Source: Clostridiaceae bacterium (GTDB lineage: Bacteria; Bacillota; Clostridia; Oscillospirales; Acutalibacteraceae). From it: DNA of 5,343 nucleotides. How positions within the stretch are numbered: the first letter of the stretch is position 1; each line of letters begins with the position of its first letter. The DNA lies in contig CAJGCX010000113.1 of NCBI GenBank assembly GCA_904501895.1, positions 1 to 5,343 of the forward strand, in the 5' to 3' direction. A program made the position numbers and the translations under genes. Under the pieces are notes generated by a model. The model worked only from the letters and a program-made list of their open reading frames with translations. It made no database searches and had not been told where the DNA came from. Shown here in pieces: positions 1 through 5,314 of this stretch.

Positions 1-179
1 AATGGAATTTTCTGTTTTGTAACAAGAAGAAAAATGCCGATTAACAATGCTGCTAAAACTGCTCTGTAAAGTGCAATTTCACCTGATGGTAAACTGATAT
101 TTCGTACAAAAAGACCGATTGTACCGAAAACCGTCATTGAAATTACAAGCATCATTCTTGCATCTAAAAGCTTTTTCAT
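1..179 (-). CDS. EamA/DMT-family transporter, N-terminal part (runs off left edge)
   Basis: Reading the minus strand from the ATG at 179-177 gives 59 codons with no stop before the window ends. The peptide begins MKKLLDARMMLVISM. It has a first hydrophobic stretch at about residues 9-28 containing VFGTIGLFVR, a short loop with LPSGEIALYR, then a second hydrophobic stretch at about 39-53 (AVLAALLIGIFLLV). A helix, a polar loop ending in an arginine that leads into the next helix, and then another helix is the usual opening of 10-TM EamA/RhaT-type (drug/metabolite transporter superfamily) proteins, which are about 300 residues, so roughly one fifth is visible. The start is supported by a GGAAG ribosome site (191-187) eight bases before the ATG and by a good promoter upstream. 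The protein should sit in the cytoplasmic membrane and move a small metabolite; the substrate is unknown. It is divergent from the FkbM operon. Confidence 0.8.
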   Translation of the reverse strand, partial: MKKLLDARMMLVISMTVFGTIGLFVRNISLPSGEIALYRAVLAALLIGIFLLVTKQKIP

Positions 180-208
180 ATATACACTTCCAATATTTTG
201 TTAAAAAT

Positions 209-237
209 ATTTTATTGCAAAATCGAAATATCGTCAA
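209..237 (-). promoter_or_regulatory. Sigma-A-type promoter of the EamA-family gene
   Basis: On the minus strand there is TTGACG (237-232), a spacer of exactly 17 bases, and TAAAAT (214-209). Transcription would begin near 202, giving a leader of about 23 bases that contains the GGAAG ribosome site. It lies back to back with the plus-strand promoter of the FkbM operon; only 8 bases (238-245) separate the two -35 boxes. Confidence 0.7.
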
Positions 238-245
238 CAGTTTTA

Positions 246-274
246 TTGTAAAGAGTGACAAAATATGATATTAT
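246..274 (+). promoter_or_regulatory. Extended -10 promoter of the FkbM-HAD-HAD operon
   Basis: TTGTAA (246-251), a 17-base spacer, and TATTAT (269-274) preceded by TG one base upstream (266-267), which makes an extended -10. The predicted transcription start is near 281. That is downstream of the ATG at 278, so that ATG would not be in the message; this argues for the TTG start at 305. Confidence 0.65.
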
Positions 275-289
275 TTTATGAAAACAGTT

Positions 290-299
290 AAGGTGGTGG
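290..299 (+). promoter_or_regulatory. Strong ribosome-binding site that decides the FkbM gene start
   Basis: AAGGTGGTGG matches the anti-SD well and lies with its core (292-296) eight bases before the TTG at 305. The ATG at 278 has no purine-rich SD before it; the preceding bases are an AT-rich run that doubles as the -10 box. Confidence 0.6.
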
Positions 300-304
300 A
301 GAAA

Positions 305-1360
305 TTGTTTAAAAAATTACTTTCTGAAAAATCAAGCTGGGAATTTTTAAAGGAAACATCTCTGCCTATTGCTGTTTACGGCACAGGAAACGGCGCTGAC
401 AGAGTGTTTGAGGAATTTGAAAAATTAGGAATTTCTGTTTCAGCAGTCTGTGCAAGTGACGGATTTGTAAGAAAACGCACCTTTCATGATTTTGAGGTGA
501 AATCAATCTCTGCACTTGAAGGTGAATTTGAAGACTTTGTTATTGTTTTAGCATTTGCAAGTCCCCTGCCTCAGGTTATTGAAAATATAAAAAATCTTTC
601 TCTTCGTCATAAGGTGATTATGCCCTCTGTCCCTGTTTTTGGTGACAATATTTTTAATAAGGAATTTCTTGAAAATAATCTTAAAGAAATTGAAAAGGCA
701 TATTCATTGCTTTGCGATAAAAAATCAAAAGAGGTTTTTGAAGGCATTATCCGTTTTCAGATTACAGGTGATTTGAATTATTGCTTTAATTGTGAAAGCA
801 CAAAGGATGAAGCCTTTGAAATACTCAATTTAGGTGAAAATGAAAGTTTTCTTGACCTTGGTGCATATCGTGGTGATACAATTAAGGAATTTTTACATTA
901 TTCAAATGCTTATGAAAAAATAGTAGCAGTTGAGCCTGACAAGAGGACATTTAAAAAGCTTCAGATATACTGTGGAAATCTCCATAACTGCACAACGCTT
1001 AACAACGCAATATGGAACGAATCAAAAGTGCTTTTCTTTGACGGAAATAAGGGTCGTGGTGGCTCTGCAAAGGATTCGGGAGAAGCAATTGAGTCTGTCA
1101 CAGTTGATGAAATAGCTGAAAAATACGGGATATTTACATATCTTAACATTGATGTTGAGGGTGCTGAAAAAGAAATGCTGCAAGGAGCAAAAAACACCTT
1201 ACAGCAATATAAACCGAAATTATGTATGGCAGGATACCACAGAAGTGAGGATATTTTCGCACTTGTAAATCGGGTCAATGAAATAAACGGTGACTACAAA
1301 ATTTATCTTCGTCATCATCCTCACATTTCCTTCTGGGACACAAATATTTATTGTATTTAG
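305..1360 (+). CDS. FkbM-family SAM-dependent methyltransferase with N-terminal nucleotide-binding-like domain
   Basis: Predicted cytoplasmic methyltransferase that moves a methyl group from S-adenosylmethionine, in this family usually to an oxygen of a sugar, polyketide or other small molecule. From TTG305 the protein has 351 residues. Residues about 20-110 hold a Rossmann-like segment (IAVYGTGNGADRV, with GTGNG at 26-30) resembling the N-terminal nucleotide-binding parts of sugar-modifying enzymes. The methyltransferase domain follows: motif I FLDLGAYRGD (182-191), AVEPD with the acidic ribose-binding residue (208-212), and the FkbM hallmark IDVEGAE (282-288). It ends in HHPHISFWDTNIYCI, a typical FkbM C-terminus. 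An upstream ATG at 278 would add nine residues, but it lacks an SD and lies at or before the predicted transcription start. This is the first gene of a three-gene operon; its TAG overlaps the next gene's SD. The family call is strong; the substrate is unknown. Confidence 0.88.
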   Translation: MFKKLLSEKSSWEFLKETSLPIAVYGTGNGADRVFEEFEKLGISVSAVCASDGFVRKRTFHDFEVKSISALEGEFEDFVIVLAFASPLPQVIENIKNLSLRHKVIMPSVPVFGDNIFNKEFLENNLKEIEKAYSLLCDKKSKEVFEGIIRFQITGDLNYCFNCESTKDEAFEILNLGENESFLDLGAYRGDTIKEFLHYSNAYEKIVAVEPDKRTFKKLQIYCGNLHNCTTLNNAIWNESKVLFFDGNKGRGGSAKDSGEAIESVTVDEIAEKYGIFTYLNIDVEGAEKEMLQGAKNTLQQYKPKLCMAGYHRSEDIFALVNRVNEINGDYKIYLRHHPHISFWDTNIYCI

Positions 1361-1368
1361 GTGAAATT

Positions 1369-2202
1369 ATGGCTATTAAACTTATTGTTACTGACCTTGA
1401 CGGTACTTTTTTAAACAGTAACCACGTTACAATTCCACAGGAAAATATTGATGCCTTTAAAAAAGCTCATGAAATGGGTATAAAGGTTGCTGTTGCAAGT
1501 GGAAGAACAAAAATTTTAACTGATTATCTTATGCCACAGCTACCGTTTTTAGATTATCTTATTACATCTAACGGTGCAATTACATACGACCTTAAAACAG
1601 GTGAAATTGTTTGTCAGACACTTATAGATAATAAAAAATCAATTGAGATTTTCAATACTCTTAAAAATTACGACCTTATTTATGAAATCTACTATAATGG
1701 TGATTGCTTTATGAATAAGGAAAGCTATAAGGGATTTACACCTGAGAATGTTGCTCCTCATATTTATAAGCTGTTGAGTAATTTCATTAAGGAAGTGCCT
1801 GACCTCCAAGCACTTATTGGTAGCAATGGAATTGAAAAGCTTAATATTTTAACACTCACACCTGAGCAGAGAATAGAAATTGAAAATAAGATTTCTGATG
1901 TTGCTTTCGCATCATCATTCCCTGTTACTGCAGGTAAAAACGGAAATCTTGAAATGACCGATATTAATGCCACAAAGGGCTTTGCTGTAAAAGGACTTGC
2001 AGACTCCCTGGGCATTACACAAAATGAAATTATGTGCTTTGGTGACGGTGAAAACGATTGTCCGATGCTCCAGTTTGCAGACTTTTCATTTGCTATGGAA
2101 AATGGAAATGAACACGCTAAAAAATCTGCAAAATTTGTTACAGACACCAACGATAACGGTGGTGTTGCAAAGGCAATAAAACAATATGTATTCGGTGAAT
2201 AA
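1369..2202 (+). CDS. Cof-type HAD-IIB phosphatase
   Basis: Haloacid-dehalogenase superfamily hydrolase of 277 residues, the usual size for the Cof/YxeH/YwpJ-type group, which dephosphorylates sugar phosphates, FMN, PLP and similar small phosphates in the cytoplasm. All four HAD motifs are present: DLDGT at 9-13 (nucleophile D9, acid/base D11), motif II with S44 in VASGRT, motif III K203 in NATKG, and motif IV GDGENDCPM at 225-233 with the Mg-binding acids. The long insert between motifs II and III (about residues 80-195) is the C2B alpha/beta cap. ATG1369 was chosen because AGGTG (1359-1363) lies five bases before it and the alignment with the family starts there; a longer frame from TTG1351 would overlap the end of the FkbM gene. 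The SD covers the FkbM stop codon, which suggests translational coupling. The substrate cannot be predicted. Confidence 0.93.
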   Translation: MAIKLIVTDLDGTFLNSNHVTIPQENIDAFKKAHEMGIKVAVASGRTKILTDYLMPQLPFLDYLITSNGAITYDLKTGEIVCQTLIDNKKSIEIFNTLKNYDLIYEIYYNGDCFMNKESYKGFTPENVAPHIYKLLSNFIKEVPDLQALIGSNGIEKLNILTLTPEQRIEIENKISDVAFASSFPVTAGKNGNLEMTDINATKGFAVKGLADSLGITQNEIMCFGDGENDCPMLQFADFSFAMENGNEHAKKSAKFVTDTNDNGGVAKAIKQYVFGE

Positions 2203-2203
2203 A

Positions 2204-2851
2204 ATGGAAATAAAGAATTTTAAAGGTGCTATTTTTGACCTTGACGGTACACTACTTGACTCAATGCATATCTGGCACGATGTTGATGTGGAATTTTTCA
2301 GAAGAAGAGGCTTACCTCTCGATTCCGGTTACGTTGATGTAATTAAAAATATGCACTTACCTGCTGCTGCAGTATATACAAAGGAAAAATACGGACTCCC
2401 TGAAAGTGCTGAAGAAATTGTTGATGAATGGCTTGGACTTTGTGCAGAGGCTTACCTTTCGGATGTTGATTTGAAAGCAGGAGTTTTTGATTATCTTAAA
2501 AAGCTCTATGAAAGTGGCGTGAAAATGGCATTTGCAACTGCAAGTGAAAAGATTGTTTGTGAAGAGACGCTTAAAAATCACGGTATTTTCGATTTCTTTA
2601 CGTCCTCTGCCTACGTTAGTGAAATTAATGTAGGAAAAACTGAACCTGATATCTATTTACTCGCAAGTGAAAGAATAGGTGTCGTACCGGAAGAATGTAT
2701 TGTTTTTGAGGACATTATCGAGGGAATCCGCAGTGCAAAAAAAGGTGGATTTATCACCTGTGGCGTTTTTGATAAAAGCTCTGCAAAAGATGAAAATGAA
2801 ATTCGACAGATTGCATATTATTACATAAAATCTTTTGAAGAATTGTTGTAA
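2204..2851 (+). CDS. HAD-IA phosphatase, beta-phosphoglucomutase-like
   Basis: Second HAD hydrolase, 215 residues, of the class with a small helical C1 cap between motifs I and II. Visible motifs are FDLDGTLLDS (11-20, D12 nucleophile, D14 acid/base), a helical cap at about 21-90, motif II ATAS with S114, motif III K145 in GKTEPDIY, and motif IV FEDIIEGIRSA (168-178) with the metal-binding E169-D170. The DSMHIWHDVD... opening followed by a cap with an AAxxYTKEKYG segment recalls clostridial proteins annotated simply as HAD phosphatases, so a sugar-phosphate phosphatase is more likely than a true phosphoglucomutase. ATG2204 is one base after the Cof-type stop; its SD GGTGA (2194-2198) lies inside the Cof gene. 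An upstream in-frame ATG at 2186 would force a 17-base overlap and has no SD. It is the last gene of the operon; no hairpin terminator follows before pduL. Confidence 0.92.
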   Translation: MEIKNFKGAIFDLDGTLLDSMHIWHDVDVEFFRRRGLPLDSGYVDVIKNMHLPAAAVYTKEKYGLPESAEEIVDEWLGLCAEAYLSDVDLKAGVFDYLKKLYESGVKMAFATASEKIVCEETLKNHGIFDFFTSSAYVSEINVGKTEPDIYLLASERIGVVPEECIVFEDIIEGIRSAKKGGFITCGVFDKSSAKDENEIRQIAYYYIKSFEELL

Positions 2852-2869
2852 TCTTATACATATTTACAC

Positions 2870-2898
2870 TTTACAAAACGACAAAAAAGGTCTATTAT
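2870..2898 (+). promoter_or_regulatory. Sigma-A-type promoter of pduL
   Basis: TTTACA (2870-2875), a 17-base spacer and TATTAT (2893-2898). The predicted start is near 2905, giving a leader of about 39 bases with a modest AAGAAG-type ribosome site (about 2930-2935) before ATG2944. Because no terminator is visible after the HAD gene, some readthrough from the upstream operon is also possible. Confidence 0.6.
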
Positions 2899-2943
2899 AT
2901 AAGTAGCAAAATTTGTAATATTTTTTAGAAAGAAGAATGATAT

Positions 2944-3516
2944 ATGGAAAAGACAGTTTTAGTTGAAACAAGTGCAAGACACGCTCACATTTCAAAGGAA
3001 CACCTTGAAATTCTTTTTGGTGAGGGTTATGAGCTTACAAAGAAAAAAGACCTTTCACAGCCTGGTCAGTACGCTTGTGAAGAAAGAATCGCAGTTATCG
3101 GACCTAAGGGTCAGTTCCCTGGCGTTTCAATCCTTGGTCCTGTAAGACCTGCTACTCAGGTTGAAATTTCTGCTTCTGACGCTCGTTCAATCGGTGTTCA
3201 GGCAGTTGTTAGAGAATCAGGTGATATCGCAAACACTCCTGGTTGTAAAATCGTTGGTCCTAAGGGCGAAATCGAAATTGAAAACGGCGTTATCGTTGCA
3301 AAGAGACATATTCATATGACTCCTGACGATGCTGAAAAATACGGTCTTGTTGATAAGCAGGTTGTTGAAGTTAAGGTTGAGTCAGACGATAGAACAACTA
3401 CTTTCGGTGATGTTGTAGTTCGTGTACATCCTAACTTTGCTCTTGCAATGCACATTGATACAGACGAATCAAATGCTGCTCTCTGCAAGCCAGGTACAAT
3501 GGGTATTATCCTTTAA
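2944..3516 (+). CDS. pduL: PduL-type phosphate acyltransferase (phosphotransacylase)
   Basis: Converts acyl-CoA plus phosphate into acyl-phosphate plus CoA (acetyl- or propanoyl-), the step before acetate kinase makes ATP. The 190-residue protein shows both pseudo-repeated barrel halves of the family: RHAHIS (12-17) in the first half and KRHIHMT (120-126) in the second, plus the C-terminal HPNFALAMHIDTDESNAA (162-179). Conserved His residues in these blocks (H13/H15, H122/H124, H170) are the expected ligands of the two-zinc site in this family, which is unrelated to classical Pta. There is no N-terminal encapsulation peptide: the catalytic core begins within about eight residues of Met1, and no shell genes are in the window, so it is probably a free cytosolic enzyme. 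It has its own promoter and terminator. Its isoleucine codons are mostly ATC, unlike the upstream operon, which suggests high expression. The actual acyl chain preferred is not readable from sequence. Confidence 0.95.
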   Translation: MEKTVLVETSARHAHISKEHLEILFGEGYELTKKKDLSQPGQYACEERIAVIGPKGQFPGVSILGPVRPATQVEISASDARSIGVQAVVRESGDIANTPGCKIVGPKGEIEIENGVIVAKRHIHMTPDDAEKYGLVDKQVVEVKVESDDRTTTFGDVVVRVHPNFALAMHIDTDESNAALCKPGTMGIIL

Positions 3517-3535
3517 TTTTACGATACATATTATT

Positions 3536-3566
3536 AAAGCACCTTCCACAACGGAAGGTGCTTTTT
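3536..3566 (+). terminator. Intrinsic terminator of pduL
   Basis: A 9-bp GC-rich stem GCACCTTCC (3539-3547) pairs with GGAAGGTGC (3553-3561) around the loop ACAAC, extended by AAA/TTT pairs and followed by a T5 run (3562-3566). It begins 20 bases after the pduL stop. The AAA before the stem gives only a weak U-tract in the opposite direction. Confidence 0.93.
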
Positions 3567-3620
3567 GTTGTATAGTTAATATGCAAATTATAATTTATCG
3601 GATAGAATCGTAGAAGCTGA

Positions 3621-3767
3621 CTATATTTTATTTTCAAGATTGAATGCCACGATAAACCATTCGACAGTTGGTGTTTTTTCATCATAAACAACTGAGGATA
3701 TGATACCCTTTTTATTGGAAATGTAAAGAATAATATTGTAAAAAGTTATTATAAATGATATAATCAA
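3621..3767 (-). pseudogene. Possible remnant or start-less small gene, minus strand
   Basis: A minus-strand frame is open from 3791 down to a TAG at 3623-3621 (56 sense codons) but has no ATG. A TTG at 3767-3765 could open it (48 residues), but no SD precedes it. The last part looks protein-like rather than random: it includes KKGIISSVVYDEKTPTVEW then FIVAFNLENKI before the stop, with codon use like the neighbouring genes. Its 5' half overlaps the plus-strand promoter of the lipoprotein gene and is hydrophobic and AT-rich, so it may be non-genic. The most likely reading is the C-terminal scrap of a lost gene that was convergent with pduL, with the hairpin at 3536-3566 between them. No family is recognised. 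It may also be a chance open frame. Confidence 0.3.
3736..3764 (+). promoter_or_regulatory. Near-consensus extended -10 promoter of the lipoprotein gene
   Basis: TTGTAA (3736-3741), a 17-base spacer and a perfect TATAAT (3759-3764) preceded by TG one base upstream (3756-3757). Transcription should start near 3771, leaving a leader of about 23 bases that carries AAAAGGAGTG (3777-3786) nine bases before ATG3794. Confidence 0.8.
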
Positions 3768-3793
3768 ATATATCTTAAAAGGAGTGAATTTTT

Positions 3794-4225
3794 ATGAATA
3801 AAAAGTATATTGCAATTATTATTTCTCTTGTACTTATTTTCAGTAGTGTATTGTTGATTTCAGGATGCAATAAAAAAGATGACAGCACTACTGCCTCAAC
3901 AACATTTACACCAGAAACAGAAATTGCTCTTGAAAATGATTCAACAGAAAGCACTACAGAAGACAAAACAATAACTGAGTCTGACAAATCCGAATTAACA
4001 ACTAACGGCAACGAGGATGAAGAAGTCACAACAGAACTTGAATCTCAGCCAACTGTAAAGGTTGAAGATACAACAGTTGAGCACACATCAGGTAAAAACG
4101 AGCCTGTTACATGTGACGTTTGTGGTAATATAATTGTTAAAGATACCGGTAAGGGTGATGTATCTGTTGGAAATTACTGCGACGGTCAATGTGATGAATG
4201 GTTTGGAGATTGGGAATTGGAATAA
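3794..4225 (+). CDS. Small surface lipoprotein with Thr/Glu-rich stalk and C-terminal four-cysteine module
   Basis: 143-residue protein of unrecognised family. Residues 1-24 form a lipoprotein signal peptide: NKK, a hydrophobic core (6-22), then the lipobox LISGC with C25 as the lipidated residue. The mature protein would be anchored to the outer face of the membrane. Residues 26-100 are low-complexity, rich in Thr, Ser, Glu and Asp with almost no hydrophobics, which fits a flexible acidic stalk. The C-terminus (104-143) is a compact block with C107-x2-C110 and C129-x3-C133, followed by an aromatic, acidic tail (DEWFGDWELE). The Cys pattern, CDVCG with the YCDGQC block, looks like a zinc-ribbon-type knuckle, though two disulfides are possible outside the cell. 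It is a single-gene unit with a strong promoter, a strong SD and a terminator. Surface location is well supported; function is unknown. Confidence 0.88.
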   Translation: MNKKYIAIIISLVLIFSSVLLISGCNKKDDSTTASTTFTPETEIALENDSTESTTEDKTITESDKSELTTNGNEDEEVTTELESQPTVKVEDTTVEHTSGKNEPVTCDVCGNIIVKDTGKGDVSVGNYCDGQCDEWFGDWELE

Positions 4226-4254
4226 CGAAAAACTTTTAATTTTCATAAATACAC

Positions 4255-4296
4255 AAAAAACAGCCGAGTGTTTAAAACACTCGGCTGATATTTTTT
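4255..4296. terminator. Bidirectional intrinsic terminator between convergent genes
   Basis: A 12-bp stem, CAGCCGAGTGTT (4261-4272) with AACACTCGGCTG (4276-4287), has a very short loop. It is flanked by A6 on the left (4255-4260), which is a U-tract on the minus strand, and by a T6 run on the right (4291-4296). It can end both the lipoprotein message and the convergent SDR-like message. The right-hand T-run overlaps the TAA stop codon (4297-4295) of the minus-strand gene. Confidence 0.93.
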
Positions 4297-5314
4297 ATTC
4301 ACCCTTCATTTCGAGAAGCTTAATTGTACCGTCATAAGATGCCTGTGAAACCTTGATTGAATCAAAGATTGCAGCGTTGATATCATCAGGAGTTGCGCCA
4401 AGCTCTTTTGCATAGCTATCAGGGATGAAAAGATTTACATCCATAATATCTGCAAGTCCGTCAACATCAATACCACTTTCAATACCCTTTGCGGCGTATT
4501 CCTTCTTAACTCCGCCAAGACCCATACGCATCATCCAAGGTGCAACACTGATAATCTTACGGTTATCGCCCATACCACGTGCTGCGTAAACAACCTTGAG
4601 GAACTGCTTCCATGTAAGGTTGTACATGCTGATAGGCCAAGCCTTTGCACCCTTTGATTTTTCAGCAGCACCAACGATTACCTCGCCAACCTGACGAACT
4701 GTAAGCATTGCTGTACCGCCACCTGGGTACATTGTGAATGGAAGCTTATCCATTCTCTTAATCTGTTCGATAAGGATAACCCAAACAGGCTTTCTACCTG
4801 GCTGTGTACCGAAAATGTAAGGAAGCTCAAGAACTGAAACATCAAAGTTTTCGTCAGCAAATGAGAAAGCAACATTTTCCTGGTCAATACGGCTCTTGAT
4901 ATAAGGATGCTTTTCAGTAAGCTTCATATCAGGTCTTTCCTTTGCAAGGTAAGCAAAGTATGAACCAAGAACAACAGCACTCTTCATACCCACCTCTTTA
5001 CAAAGAGGAAGAATTCTTTCAAGTGGCTGAATATTGTATTTGTAATATGCATCATAAACAGGTGCAGGGAATTCAACACGTTCATCAATACCAGCTGCAA
5101 ATACGAAACAGTCGTGTCCACGAAGAAGGTCACGGATTTCGTCATCTGTCTTTTCATAGATATTGCAGAATTCCAATTTCATTTCCTGTGGAATAGGAGC
5201 ACCCTGTGGAAGTGGAGGAAGAGCAACACTTGTTACTTCGTGTCCTCTTTCAATAAAAATTCTTGCAGCTTCACAGCCTAAAAGGCCTGTGCCACCAATC
5301 ATAAATACTTTCAT
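4295..5314 (-). CDS. NAD(P)-binding epimerase/dehydratase-like protein (extended-SDR fold) with atypical YxxxR site
   Basis: 339 residues, the usual length of extended SDR proteins (NAD-dependent epimerases/dehydratases). The N-terminus MKVFMIGGTGLLG carries the dinucleotide-binding GxxGxxG (7-13). FVFAAGIDERV (70-80) is the usual strand-4 region before the active site, and AVVLGSY (113-119) supplies S118 at the catalytic Ser/Thr position. The expected YxxxK is YIKSR (138-142), so Arg stands where the catalytic Lys should be, with a Lys two residues after the Tyr. LELPYIFG (about 163-170) matches the conserved post-active-site strand and the PxxxxG segment of the family. The C-terminal half would bind the substrate; its identity is unknown, though nucleotide sugars are typical. 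ATG5314 is preceded by an AAGGAGAAGG-type SD (about 5322-5331). It is convergent with the lipoprotein gene. It could be a redox enzyme with altered catalysis, or a binding or regulatory SDR. Confidence 0.87.
   Translation of the reverse strand: MKVFMIGGTGLLGCEAARIFIERGHEVTSVALPPLPQGAPIPQEMKLEFCNIYEKTDDEIRDLLRGHDCFVFAAGIDERVEFPAPVYDAYYKYNIQPLERILPLCKEVGMKSAVVLGSYFAYLAKERPDMKLTEKHPYIKSRIDQENVAFSFADENFDVSVLELPYIFGTQPGRKPVWVILIEQIKRMDKLPFTMYPGGGTAMLTVRQVGEVIVGAAEKSKGAKAWPISMYNLTWKQFLKVVYAARGMGDNRKIISVAPWMMRMGLGGVKKEYAAKGIESGIDVDGLADIMDVNLFIPDSYAKELGATPDDINAAIFDSIKVSQASYDGTIKLLEMKGE

Noticed and set aside
79..261. Minus-strand 60-codon open frame across the left promoter region
   Set aside because: It overlaps the EamA-type gene in another frame and runs through both divergent promoters; the in-frame alternative from 179 has an SD, a promoter and transporter-like helices.
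246..261. TTGT...ACAA dyad over the -35 box as an operator
   Set aside because: Only four bases pair on each arm with an 8-base centre, which is expected by chance in AT-rich DNA.
1351..1368. TTG1351 as start of the Cof-type gene
   Set aside because: It would overlap the FkbM coding end and lacks an SD; ATG1369 has AGGTG at the right distance and matches where the family begins.
2186..2203. ATG2186 as start of the second HAD gene
   Set aside because: It lies inside the Cof-type gene with no SD; ATG2204 has GGTGA five bases upstream and follows the stop codon by one base.
2852..2943. Riboswitch or attenuator in front of pduL
   Set aside because: The leader after the predicted start is only about 39 bases with no stable hairpin; a promoter explains the region.
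3506..3691. Minus-strand 61-codon ATG frame over the pduL terminator
   Set aside because: It reads through the terminator hairpin and the end of pduL, with Cys/Arg-rich sequence that comes from the stem; it has no SD. The other minus frame here (ending at 3621) looks more coding-like.
4942..5196. Plus-strand 84-codon frame inside the SDR-like gene
   Set aside because: It lies opposite a complete, motif-bearing gene, is rich in Gln/His as expected from an antisense shadow, and has no SD.
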